From Coptodactyla brooksi (Eukaryota; Arthropoda; Insecta; Coleoptera; Scarabaeidae), in contig JAWQRM010000250.1 of NCBI GenBank assembly GCA_033557675.1, forward strand, positions 1-25,635: a DNA stretch of 25,635 bases. The letters are read 5' to 3'. The translations under genes and the position numbers were made by a program. Below, in pieces: positions 10,252 through 20,049 of the stretch. Below the pieces are notes generated by a model. That model was not told the DNA's origin. It did no database searches and saw only the letters and a program-made list of their open reading frames with translations. How positions within the stretch are numbered: position 1 is the stretch's first letter; the number at the start of each line of letters is the position of its first letter.

Positions 10252-11800
10252 GTGTGTCGCGCGCTTTGGCGGAGGTGCCGGAACACTCGGACCTCCACCC
10301 AAATAAACACTGACACAAAAACCGGACGTCACTTGGAGGACGTCAAACCCTGGATTGCTCCAGAGAAACTTGGGCTCCGGCCTCGCCCAATGGAGACGGG
10401 TTGGATCCTAAAATAAACGAATGATGGATAAGGGCGCCGCGTCTTTGTTTCAAGATTCCCTGTAAACGCAATCCATCCTAAACCGACGACAAAAACGAAC
10501 CGTCTACGATAGACAATGAAAATACCTCCTTCCAAGAGAACAATACGATTATATTGAGGAAACACGTCAGCAAATAGAAGAAATACAATAATAATTATAC
10601 GTAACAATATTATACCGAATTCGTTAATTCTTATTTCGGTGACCCCCAGATGGCCCAACCTGTATATTATGCAAATAAGGTTGTCTAACTTTGCTAAATT
10701 CCTGTGAAGTACCAGGTTTAAAAATGGCCCTGTCATATTAGTAAACAAAAGTGACCAGAAATCGATTTACGTGCAAAGCAACACTGATTTACTATCAATC
10801 TATAAAAAGATAAGTATAACAAGGCTACTAACCAGGAAATAAGTCGATTATATATCTTACAGGTACCGAAAGCAAGAGCTGAAGGCTCAAAAGTCAGAAA
10901 AATCAAAAAGTGAGTTTTTAAAAAGGCTATTATCGTTCAACAAAAACAAAGAAAATAACTAAAATAAAGTTGACAAAAATGTCGATTAGCATGTAAATGA
11001 AAATTACACTAGTTATAAATGAAAATCAAACCGAAAATCACGACGATGCTCTTCCGTTCGTAGCTACGACGATTGACCCTTGAACTCCACGGTCTGCGAC
11101 GAAACCTACGTCTCGTCCGGCTCACGCTGGTTCTGTGGTTCCCAATGCTGATGACCATCTCAAAGGACGAAATTCTGTTCCACGGGGGACAATGCCCACA
11201 TACACGGGGCGATAATGGCCACAACCTTGTCCCGGAAATCGTCTACCACACGGCAAGGGTGCAAAAAAAAAACGTTGCAACAAAATGTCCCCAGAAGATG
11301 CCTCCTAAAAACACGTCGCTCAGAAGAAAATAAACCCGGAATCCTATAAAAAGAAAGAGAATCTTTGTTGTGCTCTTTTATAGCCGGAAAAGAAGAAAAC
11401 CATAGCGAACCCGCGTTCCTACTGAAAAATGCAATTTCCCTAGAGTCGCCAGCCACCAACAACTCCTGGACGAAAGAAAACAACAAAGCAATCGAAAGAA
11501 GACCACTCGTGGGTAAGATTATTTAAATTCCCAAAATACCCGCCGTAAATATTAACCAATTAAAGCAAAACAAATTAAGCGAACCGTCTAATCGTTCCAC
11601 GTAACAACGCCAGGTGGCGCCAATGACGTACACAAACTTTACAACGAACGCCACAACGAAATCAGTTCGGCAGTCGACCGCTAGATGGCGAGACGAGTAC
11701 CAATTCTAGCGAAGAAAAATCAACAGTTACGAAAATAGACACCACAAAACTCAGAACCGACAACTAAAAACAAATCGCTTGAAACGGAATCATTTCAATG
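10252..11800. mobile_element. Unidentified GC-richer insert splitting a Penelope-like copy
   Basis: This segment of about 1.5 kb lies between two collinear pieces of one family-1 PLE copy (10180-10251 and 11800-13050), by comparison with the copy at 14536-15690. Its composition is more GC-rich than its surroundings. It holds open frames on both strands (10329-10748 minus, 11073-11333 plus, 11160-11486 minus) with no family resemblance, a TATAAAAAG at 11345-11353 and a splice-donor-like GTAAGA at 11513-11518. I found no clear terminal repeats or target duplication. A solo LTR or a non-autonomous DNA element would fit, and the precise ends are uncertain by tens of bases. Confidence 0.35.
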
Positions 11801-13050
11801 GGAATTGGAATTTCTAAGTTCTCGTGATTGTTTTCTGTTTTTACCTAGGACTTTTATGACTTCGAAATCTTGTTCTCTAGTTCCTGGTAAATGACAATTT
11901 TCAATTTCAATTTCACCAATCATGCTTCCTGTTTGACCTATGTAATTCAATGCACATGTTTAATGTTGTGTGCAGTTCGGAATGCAATGTTTAAGTTGTG
12001 GTTCTTGAATATTTTCGTCACACGGTGAATTTTGATTACAGTACGATATTGGTCCTTGTCTGGGTGTTTTCTTTTTTACTTTTTCGTGTTTTTTATTTGT
12101 TAATCTTATTGGGTATCCATTTTATTCGCTATCTGTATTATCGTGTCTACTTCTTGTCTATAATTTTCTTCCTTCATTGAAATTGTTCCAAGTCTGTGGA
12201 GTAGGTTTCTGATTGTTGCTTTCTTGTATTGCTTGGGGTGCACTGACGTGTAATGGATTATGTTAGATTATTGTAGTTTGTACCTTTCTTGGTGATTGTA
12301 ATGTAATTGTATTTTACTGTGTTTTGTGCTGATGTGATTCAGTATGTCATCTACTTGTAGGTGTTCGGTGATGCATATTATGCCATCGACATATCTAACC
12401 CATGCTTTTATTTTTATTGTTCTTCTATTATCTCATGCATTTCTTCTTCGAGGTTTTGTAGGAATATTTCAGATAGTATTCCTGATAGTGGGCCTTCCAT
12501 GGGTATAACTGGTGTTTCTGTATGTATTGCTTATTGTTGAATTGGAAGTAATTTTGTTTCGCTATTATTTTCAGGATGCTGGAAATTCCTATTTTATCGC
12601 CTTTGTTAGTGATTTCTTGTACATGTTTATTATGGCGAATGATATTATTTTTGTGTTTATGTTTTTCAACTTGTTTGTCAGATTAGTGCTGTTTTTTATT
12701 GTGTGCTTGTTGTTTAGGTGTATTTAGGTAACTTTTTATGCCAAATATTTGGAAACTTTGTGTGCTGGCTCCGTTGTAAAATTTACTAATGGCCTAATGG
12801 ATGTGTCATTTTTATGTATTTTCGGAAACGCTTTCGGGTTCATGTTAATACATTTGTACCTTTAGCCTTCTTGAATGAGCTTTGTTTGTTTTACTATTTT
12901 TCTAATTATTTTTTAAAATTTGTTAGCGGGGACTTTTTGTTATGTATCGGTCCTTGTTGATGATTACTGTTGTATTGCTTGTATCTGCTTTGACCATAAT
13001 TGCATTATTTTCTTCTACTTCCTTTTTATACTTATAATTAATGCTTATAA
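11800..13050 (-). pseudogene. Penelope-like element (family 1), reverse transcriptase plus GIY-YIG, degenerate
   Basis: The longest PLE copy here, read from 13050 downward. Motifs in order: IMVKADTSNTTVIINKD (12940-13006); FPKIHKNDTSIRPLVNF with AHKVSKYLA (around 12738-12846); PMEGPLSGILSEIFLQNLE (around 12420-12505); YVDG at 12382-12393, where the catalytic YVDD has lost its second Asp; the thumb-type segment HPKQYKKATIRNLLHRLG (around 12180-12245); the connector TKIFKNHNLNIAFRTAHN; and a GIY-YIG remnant starting at NYIGQTG and continuing CHLPGTREQDFEVIKVL (11830-11955). The GIY strand and the CxxC pair are deleted. Many stops and frameshifts. In intact elements RT and nuclease act together in target-primed insertion; this copy cannot. 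Confidence 0.85.
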
Positions 13051-13199
13051 TTAATGAAGAATAAGAAATTATTGTTGTGTTTATTATTCATTAAGATAAC
13101 TGTCGGAGTGCGTATTTGGATATAATTATTACTGTTATGTCACTATATTTTTAGATATTTGGATTCCCTAGAATAATCCCGTCGGACTACTACATTTAG

Positions 13200-13480
13200 G
13201 GAAATTTTGTGCGGCACACAAATTTATTCCCTAATCGTATTATTAGTGGGACAAGAAATATTTAATGGCCCATGAGATCTCCAGATTTGTCCCCAAATGA
13301 CTTTTTCTTGTGAGGGTTTCTTAAACAGATCATTTATGGTCATAAGCGAGCGGAGAATTTGGTGGAATTTGGCTGAAATGCTTTCTAATCTTGAAGTAGT
13401 TTCTACGATCGGTTAGGGTATTGTTTATCTACGCAGGGAGGCCTATTTGGGACGCATTTATCATTTCATTATTTTTTTTG
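13200..13480 (+). pseudogene. Mariner/Tc1-type transposase C-terminus, copy 1
   Basis: The plus strand reads PNRIIS-GTRNI, a stop, WPMRSPDLSPNDFFL, a stop, GFLKQIIYG; then, after a frameshift, AEMLSNLE and, after another, FYDRLGYCLSTQGGLFG. The W-x-x-RSPDL-S/T-P-x-DFFLWG block is the last catalytic-aspartate motif of a widespread insect family in the IS630/Tc1/mariner superfamily, and the FYDRLGYC-QGGLF block is its conserved C-terminus. The upstream two thirds of the enzyme are missing. It abuts the 5' side of the minus-strand PLE. The same C-terminus appears at 14961-15060, so both belong to one family. Confidence 0.7.
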
Positions 13481-14535
13481 CGTTCAGACAGGTTTTTAAG
13501 AATTGATTTTAGTTTAGAATATTGTTTTAGTTTCCTTTTATAAAATTAGATCTGTTTTTTTACGCAATTGGCGACAAACATACTAACAAAATTAAAAGAA
13601 AACTGTTTTATTTCCCCTTGAAGGCCTTTTAAATGTCTAGACAGCATGGCGCCGCTTGGCGGACGGAGAGCTACCTGCTGGTTGCGAGTACCCTGTTGCC
13701 AATTTTATCGCTCTCCCTTCGTCGAGTTTTGCGTGACGCATACTATTTAACTAACTTACGTGAAATAAATGTAATGTAAAATAAAAGTAAAAATTCTAGT
13801 AAATCATTGTCCTGTTTCATAGAATACTCTAAAATCTTTTTATGAATCCATTAGATTCATGCGGTTAAGACATGTTGGGGCGAAATATTCCGCTCTAGTG
13901 TACACCAGACATAATATTGATCTTCACAAAGCCAAACATAAACTTCCACTGATGGAGGCAACTACTCAACGGACGGAATTGGAAAATTAATTTAGCACAG
14001 AAACAGAAATGTCTTTGGATGTCGATTGGATATTAGAGAATAACCTACCTTCAAATAATCTTTTAGAAACAGTTTTTACTAACTGTTTTTAACGAATTGA
14101 TCCAATTATTCGACTGTTATTGGTTTGTCAAGTGTTGAAATGTTTTGATAAAATATTCACCATAATTATCAATATTAAAACTATTAGGTATTTTTTTGTA
14201 TTTAACAGATTTTTATATACTAGTTTTATATAATGATATTTTCACATAAATCAGCTGTTGGCGAATTTGATCTAGTACGTTTGCTCGTGAGTGGACCGCT
14301 TATAAAAAGACCGCTCTCGCTCTACGTTGTGGAGGCGAAACCATTGTTCGTCATGTTGTCTCCTTGGTATTGATCTCACGGTGCCTATTGGTTAGGACTG
14401 GAAGACGTAAGTAAATATTCTTAATACACTATTTGCGTATCTAGTTATTATGAATTATCGTTACGTTTAAGCAAGAAGTAACGTTGTGGGTTAGTTGTAT
14501 TTTGATTCCTGATTGACGAGAACTGTTTCCTAAAT
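13481..14535. other. Intergenic DNA with a possible promoter/first-exon signature
   Basis: No recognised gene. A GC-rich patch lies near 13640-13740. A short plus-strand reading near 13856-13990 (RHNIDLHKAKHKLPLMEATT...) is open but unassignable. Near the end a TATAAAAAG (14301-14309) is followed about 100 bp later by a consensus splice-donor sequence (GAC then GTAAGT at 14407-14412); see findings. Confidence 0.5.
14301..14412 (+). promoter_or_regulatory. Candidate TATA promoter with downstream splice donor
   Basis: TATAAAAAG at 14301-14309 lies in a locally GC-richer stretch. A consensus donor GTAAGT at 14407-14412 could close a short untranslated first exon. Both motifs are common by chance and there is no acceptable partner exon in view, so this is only a candidate. 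Confidence 0.2.
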
Positions 14536-15690
14536 GTAGTCGACATATTTCAGCGTTTTCACTATCAAGACTAGTGTTTTTTTTTTATTTCTGCTTATAT
14601 GTGGAGGATCCCGGTTTTATTGCAAGGGCCCAATTGGTTGGAATATAGGATGAGAACTGGTGTTTACCTGGATCTTTATTGAGGTTTTTTTACGATTTCT
14701 CAGAAGATTTCAAAGTTCTCGTGAATGTTAAGTTTTCTGCGTTTACCTAGGACTTTTATGACTTCGAAATTGTGTTCTCTATTTCCTGGTAAATGAGAAT
14801 TTTTATGGAGATGTTCTGCGTAATTAGAGTCATGCTTGTTTTTTTATGCACTGTGAGAATAAAATCTGGCACCATAGGACCCCTAAGCCATGCTTGCAAT
14901 ACGTAACGGGGTGGGGGGGGGGCTAAAATAATAGAAATAGCTAACCTTCGCACACCTGAAATGCTTTCTAATGTAAGAAGGAATTTCTATGATAGATTAG
15001 GTTATTGTTTGGCATCGCAGGGCGGCCTATTTGAGCCGCTATTGTCATTTCTTAAATTTAGTGTTCTTTTTTATGTTCAGGTAGGGTTTGGGAATTTGTT
15101 TTATTTTGGAATTTTTTTTTTTCGTTTTATAAGAATACATTTGCGTTCCATTCTAGCAATCAGCATTTGCTGCCAGTGACGTTTCAAGGAGATATTTCTA
15201 GGATCTCCGCTTTACGTAAGTGGGGGAGCACTAGCTATACGATATACTACCGGCGACGTGTCAAGCGCGACTGACCTTGCCGCTGGCCGTTCAAGAACGC
15301 ACAGCGGGTGCGGCTTAGTGGTCCTATGGTACTAGATTTTATCCTCACAGTGTATATGATAAGTGCTCTTTGTATTTATCGCTGAATTTTCTTCCTATTT
15401 GATGTTTGCTTTTTATATCTTTCTTCCTATTTCAAGGATCATGCTTCCTGTTTAATGAATGAAATTCATTTCACATGTGCCACATTTGATTTTGTATATT
15501 TGGGATTACTTTATTTTGTTCGTTTTTTTTTCTATTGTCGGCTGTATTGCGTATTTCATGTTGTGTGCAATCCGGAATGTAATGTTTAAGTTGTGTTTCT
15601 TGAATATCTTCGATATACGGTGAATGTAGGGTCCAGTGTACGTAAATGCGGACCATTGTTTTTCGCTTTAGATCACTGTGTTCATCAGAT
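14536..15690 (-). mobile_element. Penelope-like element (family 1) 3' half, split by an insertion
   Basis: Two collinear pieces, 14536-14848 and 15353-15690. The upstream piece (minus strand) reads connector HNLNITFRIAHNMKYAIQP, then the GIY strand and CxxC region as YKIKCGTCEMNFIH, and RKFSDKYKEHL after damage. The downstream piece continues KHDSNYAEHLHKNSHLPG, NFEVIKVLGKRRKLN, IHENFEIF, and the 3' untranslated end with the conserved GTCGACATATTTCAGCG block at 14540-14556. That block matches the 3' end of the 3' copy near 3580-3600, so this copy reaches the natural 3' terminus. Several stops are present; the reverse transcriptase is absent. Confidence 0.8.
14849..15352 (+). mobile_element. 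504-bp non-autonomous mariner-like element nested in a Penelope-like copy
   Basis: Terminal inverted repeats of about 40 bp: the left end begins CACTGTGAGAATAAAATC at 14849, and the right end read inward begins CACTGTGAGGATAAAATC at 15352, both continuing through ACCATAGGACC. Inside, the plus strand encodes only the transposase C-terminus MLSNVRRNFYDRLGYC...QGGLFEPLLSF (14961-15060), so this is an internal-deletion derivative of an autonomous element. A run of ten G (around 14912-14921) lies just inside the left repeat. Flanks are TTTATG on the left and TATATG on the right, compatible with a degenerate short duplication containing TATG; a clean TA duplication cannot be confirmed. Confidence 0.85.
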
Positions 15691-16097
15691 AGAAGTATAG
15701 ATCACAAACGTGGCTAGAAATAGACGAATACACCTAATAAGAAGTAAGATGAACAAGAAGCTTAACAAACTCATAAACACACAAAAACTACAAGTAACAA
15801 CCGTCAAAAGCTATGGTCTTCCCAGCTTATGATGGGTTTTATGAACTTTTACAACCTGTAGCTTTACTACCATGCTATTAAGCAGAGAATGGAAACCGGG
15901 TAGCAGGTAATCACAGAACTTAATAAACGAAACATTTAGACAGAACTTTTTTTTAATCTATTACTTGAAAAACGTATTTACATAGTCATTACTACGCATT
16001 ACAATTCACTATATAATGCAGGTAAAGATGTTTAAAATTTAGTTTGAAGCAAGCCTTTACCACTTTCGCGCATTGCTGATAAAGAAATATTATTAAC
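15691..16097. other. Spacer, no gene seen
   Basis: An A-rich plus-strand stretch (about 15710-15800) with a lysine-rich reading, then AT-rich DNA leading to the transposase start. Nothing recognisable. It could contain the 5' end of the following transposon, but I could not match terminal repeats across it. Confidence 0.45.
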
Positions 16098-17314
16098 ATG
16101 TTTCGTCCATGGGAAGCCGTTAGTAAAAGTTCCGAAAACTTTGGAACGCCCGCGGCAAGTACTGTCGTTCTTTCTGTGGATGCTAAGAATATAATTGTTA
16201 AGGTTTATGAAAATTTAAAAGCCAAAAACTGTTAGGCACCTACAAAGCTGACAAGTAAATTGACGGAAGTTCCTCAATCTACGGTACAGACAATTGTAAC
16301 GACAGGTGTAAAAGAAAGAGATTATTCAAAAGCTTCTTTCTCGCGAATTCCAGATACCGTAAGTACCGAAATAAATGAAACATGTACAGTGTGTACAAGG
16401 AAGGATCCGTTCCAAGTGTTAGAAGCCTTATGGAAAAATTGTCCCTACATGATTTCGAAGTCAATTATTGTGCAGAAACTGTGCGTAAATATTTACACAC
16501 CAATGGATTTAAATACAAAGTATTGAGTAAAAGGTTAGCTATAATGGAATTGACATTTTTAAAAGATTTAATAATATACTTAGATGAAACGTGGCACAAC
16601 ACTCACGATGCAATAAAGGCTTTGTGGATGACAGTGGTAGGTGTTTATTAAATATGCCACCATCCAGAGGAAAGAGGGTGATAATTTCAAATGCCAAGAG
16701 ACCAAGGATGGACGAAAAATGGGCTTTTGTTGTCTGCTAAACTTTAGAGAACTGCTCGGCTGATTATCAACAGTATATGGATTCTGCAGTTTTTAAAAGT
16801 TGGTCTTAACGCCAATTATTACCAGCTTTACTTGCGAAATCGATCGTGGTAATGGACAACGCTCCTTGCGATTCCAGAATATTAAATCGCAAGCAAACAA
16901 CTGCGACAAAGAAAAGCAGATATAATTTCGTATATGGAAAGAAAGAACACACCAATTCCTGAGGAGGAGACAACTAAACCAAAGTTGTTAGAAACCATAA
17001 AAGCTCAGAATGTTCCTGTTCAGTACGTGGTAGATGAACAAGCCAATAAAGAAGGACATACAGTTTCGCGGCTGCCCCCATACTACTGTGTCTTAAACTC
17101 CATCGAATTGATTTGAAGTCAGCTGAAAAGAAACACTCGCAAAAATAACCAATGTCCCACACAGCATCCGAAAGTGGTAGACATAATACGAAAACAAGTG
17201 AGTGAGGTACAAGACACGTTGTGGAAAAATTGTATAAAACATGTAATTACCATACAAAATTTCTATGCTTCTCAGGATGCTCAAAAGTTTCTGACACAGA
17301 AAACTGTAGTTTGA
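16098..17314 (+). pseudogene. IS630/Tc1/mariner-superfamily transposase with long D-E spacing (DD82E/Sailor-like), degenerate
   Basis: ATG at 16098-16100 opens 45 codons (MFRPWEAVSK ... AKNIIVKVYENLKAKN) to a TAG, and the same frame resumes at 16260 (VPQSTVQTIV, KERDYSKASFSRIPD). Frameshifts lead to SVPSVRSLMEKLSLHDFEV, VRKYLHTNGFKYK and the first catalytic Asp in IIYLDETWHN (codon 16583). Next come PPSRGKRVIISNAK, NCSADYQQYM and the second Asp in SIVVMDNAPC (codon 16855). Then PIPEEETTKPKLLE, VQYVVDEQANKEGHTVSRLP and the final Glu in NSIELI (codon 17105), and a C-terminus to TGA 17312-17314. Second Asp to Glu is 250 nt, about 82 residues. AATAAA follows at 17414-17419. At least four disruptions. 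The Sailor label is inference from spacing; the superfamily is secure. Confidence 0.85.
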
Positions 17315-17438
17315 AGAGAGACGACGATTAGTTCACGAATAGTGGTTTTTCTTTCTATATTTGATTTCGTAATTTTGTCGATATTGTTCTTAGTAATAAT
17401 TGTTATTTCTTTGAATAAACTATTCCCACTTAACATTC

Positions 17439-17498
17439 AGCAATACCTACGCAAAGTGCCGCTCTCAATAGGGGCTGCAAAAAGTAGTTTATGAGGGG
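17439..17498 (+). repeat. 60-bp dispersed block, plus-oriented copy
   Basis: Starts AGCAATACCTAC and runs through AATAGGGGCTGCAAAA to TTTATGAGGGG. The reverse complement of 24971-25031 is the same block, with differences that are mostly transitions. It follows directly after the transposase 3' region and polyadenylation signal. Confidence 0.75.
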
Positions 17499-18711
17499 GT
17501 TTTTATTACCAGTAGCTGAAGTCGCAAAACCCATCACAAACTGGGAGTGCTATGCACACGTTTTCCATAAAAACGTCGAAAACCGAGCCAACTTATCGTT
17601 AGCTACGTTGGCACGAAACGTTGAAAATTTAAATTTATTATCAAACAATAACAAAAAGAGAAAAAAATGGTCGCAACAAGCAATTTGGAAATTTATCTTG
17701 TTCTTTTTTGTCTGTAACATTAACTAGGGAATTCTGTCTGTTCATCTTAATTTCATACTTAATTTCGTGCAATAGTCATTTTGCAATATTCTGACTCCAA
17801 TACATATAACCTACTTCAATCCCAGCGACTCCAAAATGGTTATGAGTGACTCCAAAATGGTTATGATTCATCGAATTTTTCTATTAATCCACACATTAAT
17901 TCTTAGTTGACATTCCTTGCATAAGATGAGATTTACATTATATAATTCCACAAAGGCTTTACTTACAAGCTGATTAGATCTTGGAAATACAGTATACCTC
18001 AAATGATGCAATCTTACATTTGAAGTAGCAGTAAATTTAGCTCCGGTGTCGAATGCATACCTGTTTACATATTCTAGAGGTTTGTCAAGTGTGAACTTAA
18101 AACGTAATTGCGTTCGGTACGAATGGACCTCTTAACGCCTTGCTCGGCGCTTGACGATGACATATCTGCTCGAAGTTGGAAAGTTATAGCCCCAAGTCTA
18201 ATTTATTGGCGGGTTAATTTGCAAGTGCACCACAAGCTCGCGCCCTGGAGTATTGGCAGGTCGTCCCGCAGGAATTCGGAAACGATACCGGTGAATAGGT
18301 GTCGGGATCCCCTCTCAAACAACTAATCTCGGTTCGGAATGAAAATTTGATGGGACACGACTTGAGACTCGAGTTTAATTCCAAGAGGGTTTCCGAGTAA
18401 ACAGTTGAGTGGGCTCAAAAATAGATTGCGCGAGGGATACGGGATTAACTTCGAATGCTGTTATAATACAGATGTTTAGGGACTTTCATAACAAATGACA
18501 GTACAAGGGATGTTGGAAACTAGAAACTTAAACGTGGCCAGCAAAGTTATTCATGTAACGTAATAACACAATTAATATAGTTTTAATATTTAATTATAGC
18601 TTTAATTAATATAGTTACATGGAACTTGTTTTAAAGTTATTAATTATGATTGTTCCTAATAGACGAGGGAATATTTTAAGAACTGCTGTTAGTTCACAAT
18701 AATGGAGGTGC
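17499..18711. other. Intergenic DNA, no gene seen
   Basis: Contains a two-unit tandem repeat of 21 bp (GACTCCAAAATGGTTATGAGT, 17827-17866). A GC-richer, high-complexity stretch lies at about 18040-18470, with no recognisable protein in any frame. A repeated AATTAATATAGTT occurs at 18570-18582 and 18604-18616. The GC-richer island might be regulatory or an unrecognised element. Confidence 0.5.
17827..17866. repeat. Two-copy 21-bp tandem repeat
   Basis: The unit GACTCCAAAATGGTTATGA is repeated exactly, with the 2-nt linker GT after the first copy. Confidence 0.9.
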
Positions 18712-19088
18712 TTAAGCCTGCTGGAATTTCAAGTTCTATAACTGTTTCATCCCTCATTATTTGTTTCCAAGATCTTGCAAAGTACAATACTGCCAAATAG
18801 CTATTACAAGAAATTATAATTAAATTTTTTGGAACATGATTGTTACGTATAATAGTATAACCATTGGGTCATTATGACCCAAAGCTCTTTAGATTTATTT
18901 GACTTTATGTAATTTCGCTTTTAACCTTATTTATATGAATACTACAAGTATATTATAACTATATAGCAACCAACAAGATTTTGCATTCATACTGGTGAAA
19001 TATGCAAGCCTGTGCATGTCTGGGCATGTCTGTGAGTGGACACTTCAATTTCATTATATACAGTGTTGAATAAACATCATCATAAATA

Positions 19089-19394
19089 ATGGCGAGGCGA
19101 TTTCTATCTGATAAAGAAATAGCAGAAATAGATGCAATTGCATCCGACGATGCATTACGATGCGATACTTTTGACGTTGAAAATCATACCAGCGATGATA
19201 CCGACTATGAGAAAACCGAAGCAGACTATGATTCTTCAGTTAACCACATAGTGCCAACAAATACTGTTGTTCCTGTGCTGTTAGTACAGTCAAAAGACAA
19301 AGTTATATCTTGGATGTTAGAACCTTCCCCCCAAAGTGGCCGAACATCTAGTCAAAATATAATAACAATTACTCCCGTTCCAACTAATCGATAG
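19089..19394 (+). pseudogene. piggyBac transposase N-terminal region
   Basis: 101 codons from ATG 19089. The start ARRFLSDKEIAEI, the acidic, serine-rich stretch (roughly residues 18-50) and the segment ISWMLEPSPQSGRTSSQNII match the usual N-terminal layout of piggyBac transposases: an acidic leader, then a Trp-x-Pro-rich linker with a conserved Arg and Asn before the DNA-binding and catalytic part. The frame stops right where the first DNA-binding subdomain should begin. The C-terminal piece starts about 15 bp later in another frame, so roughly 350 residues, including all three catalytic aspartates, are absent. Confidence 0.7.
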
Positions 19395-19408
19395 CCTATT
19401 ATTTTTTC

Positions 19409-19786
19409 TAAAATATACTTGATGTCAGTGCTTATAAGGCATTTGTGTTATGGAGAGAAATAAATCCAGATTGGAATAAGAACGTTCTGTACAAGAGAAG
19501 ACTATTTCTGGAAGAATTGGGAAAATTGGTGGTAACTCACTATGTGATGTCAAGAGCATATAAATCTCGTACTCAACAAGCTACCGCCGTAATAAAGAAA
19601 ATTCAAGATCAATATGGCGAAGCAGCAGTGCCATCTACATCTGGTGCAATCAGTAAAAATAAAAGAGCACGATGTAATATGCGTCTATCAAAATGTGACA
19701 ATAAAACAAGTATAGCATGTTGTAAGTATAATCAATATTTGTGTAAGGTTCATGTGGTGTATTGTTGTCGTCAGTGTAAAGATTAG
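19409..19786 (+). pseudogene. piggyBac transposase C-terminal region with Cys-rich domain
   Basis: Open from about 19409 (LDVSAYKAFVLWREINPDW), before the first methionine at 19445. WREINPDWNK, LYKRRLFLEELGKLVV and the later RARCNMRLSKC...ACC...YLCKVH...YCCRQC are the conserved end of piggyBac transposases: the final catalytic-core helices and a C-terminal cysteine-rich zinc-binding domain that contacts the terminal repeats. One of the usual cysteines of the first CxxC pair is replaced (RCNMR). The stop at 19784-19786 falls where the family ends. Out of frame with the N-terminal piece. Confidence 0.85.
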
Positions 19787-20049
19787 ACAATAATTAGATG
19801 ACATATCAGAATTTATTGGATATTCTCTCTTGTGTTTAAATTTAGTGTTTGTAGTATTTTTGATTATAATTCATTTTGCTTTTGTTAGTAATAAGACTGC
19901 TTTTCATCGTTGTTTGCGTTTATATACTAACTAATAAAATCATAATTTCGAGCTATTCTTGACAATCCTCTCGTGCCTTCAAACATCGGTTCACTATGAC
20001 CCGAAGGACTACAAGTATATAGTAAAACTAAAGAGAACAGCAGGGTTAA

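Larger units (their letters stand above)
18716..20045 (+). mobile_element. Internally deleted piggyBac element
   Basis: Right end well placed: AACAGCAGGG then TTAA at 20046-20049, the piggyBac target. The left end is less certain: TTAA at 18712-18715 followed by GCCTGCTG, one base off the CCCTGCTG read inward from the right end. Inside each end lies a GGGTCAT-type palindrome (TTGGGTCATTATGACCCAA at 18864-18882; a decayed version at 19987-20003). The coding part is an N-terminal and a C-terminal piece with the catalytic middle removed. Confidence 0.6.

Noticed and set aside
10329..10748. 139-codon minus-strand open frame
   Set aside because: No family resemblance, hydrophobic and basic runs typical of chance frames, and it lies in a presumed inserted element.
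11160..11486. 108-codon minus-strand frame overlapping an 86-codon plus-strand frame
   Set aside because: Antisense overlap, no recognisable motif and no start context; probably fortuitous in GC-richer DNA.
13856..13990. Open plus-strand reading RHNIDLHKAKHKLPLMEATT
   Set aside because: It loosely recalls retroelement connector regions, but no defining motif is present.
15815..15850. Possible third copy of the 60-bp block upstream of the DD82E-like transposase (TTATGATGGGTTTTATGAAC)
   Set aside because: Alignment needs many gaps and mismatches, so it cannot be used as the transposon's other end.
18108..18326. 72-codon plus-strand frame in a GC-richer island
   Set aside because: No similarity to any family I know and no supporting signals; the island may be regulatory, but that cannot be shown from sequence alone.
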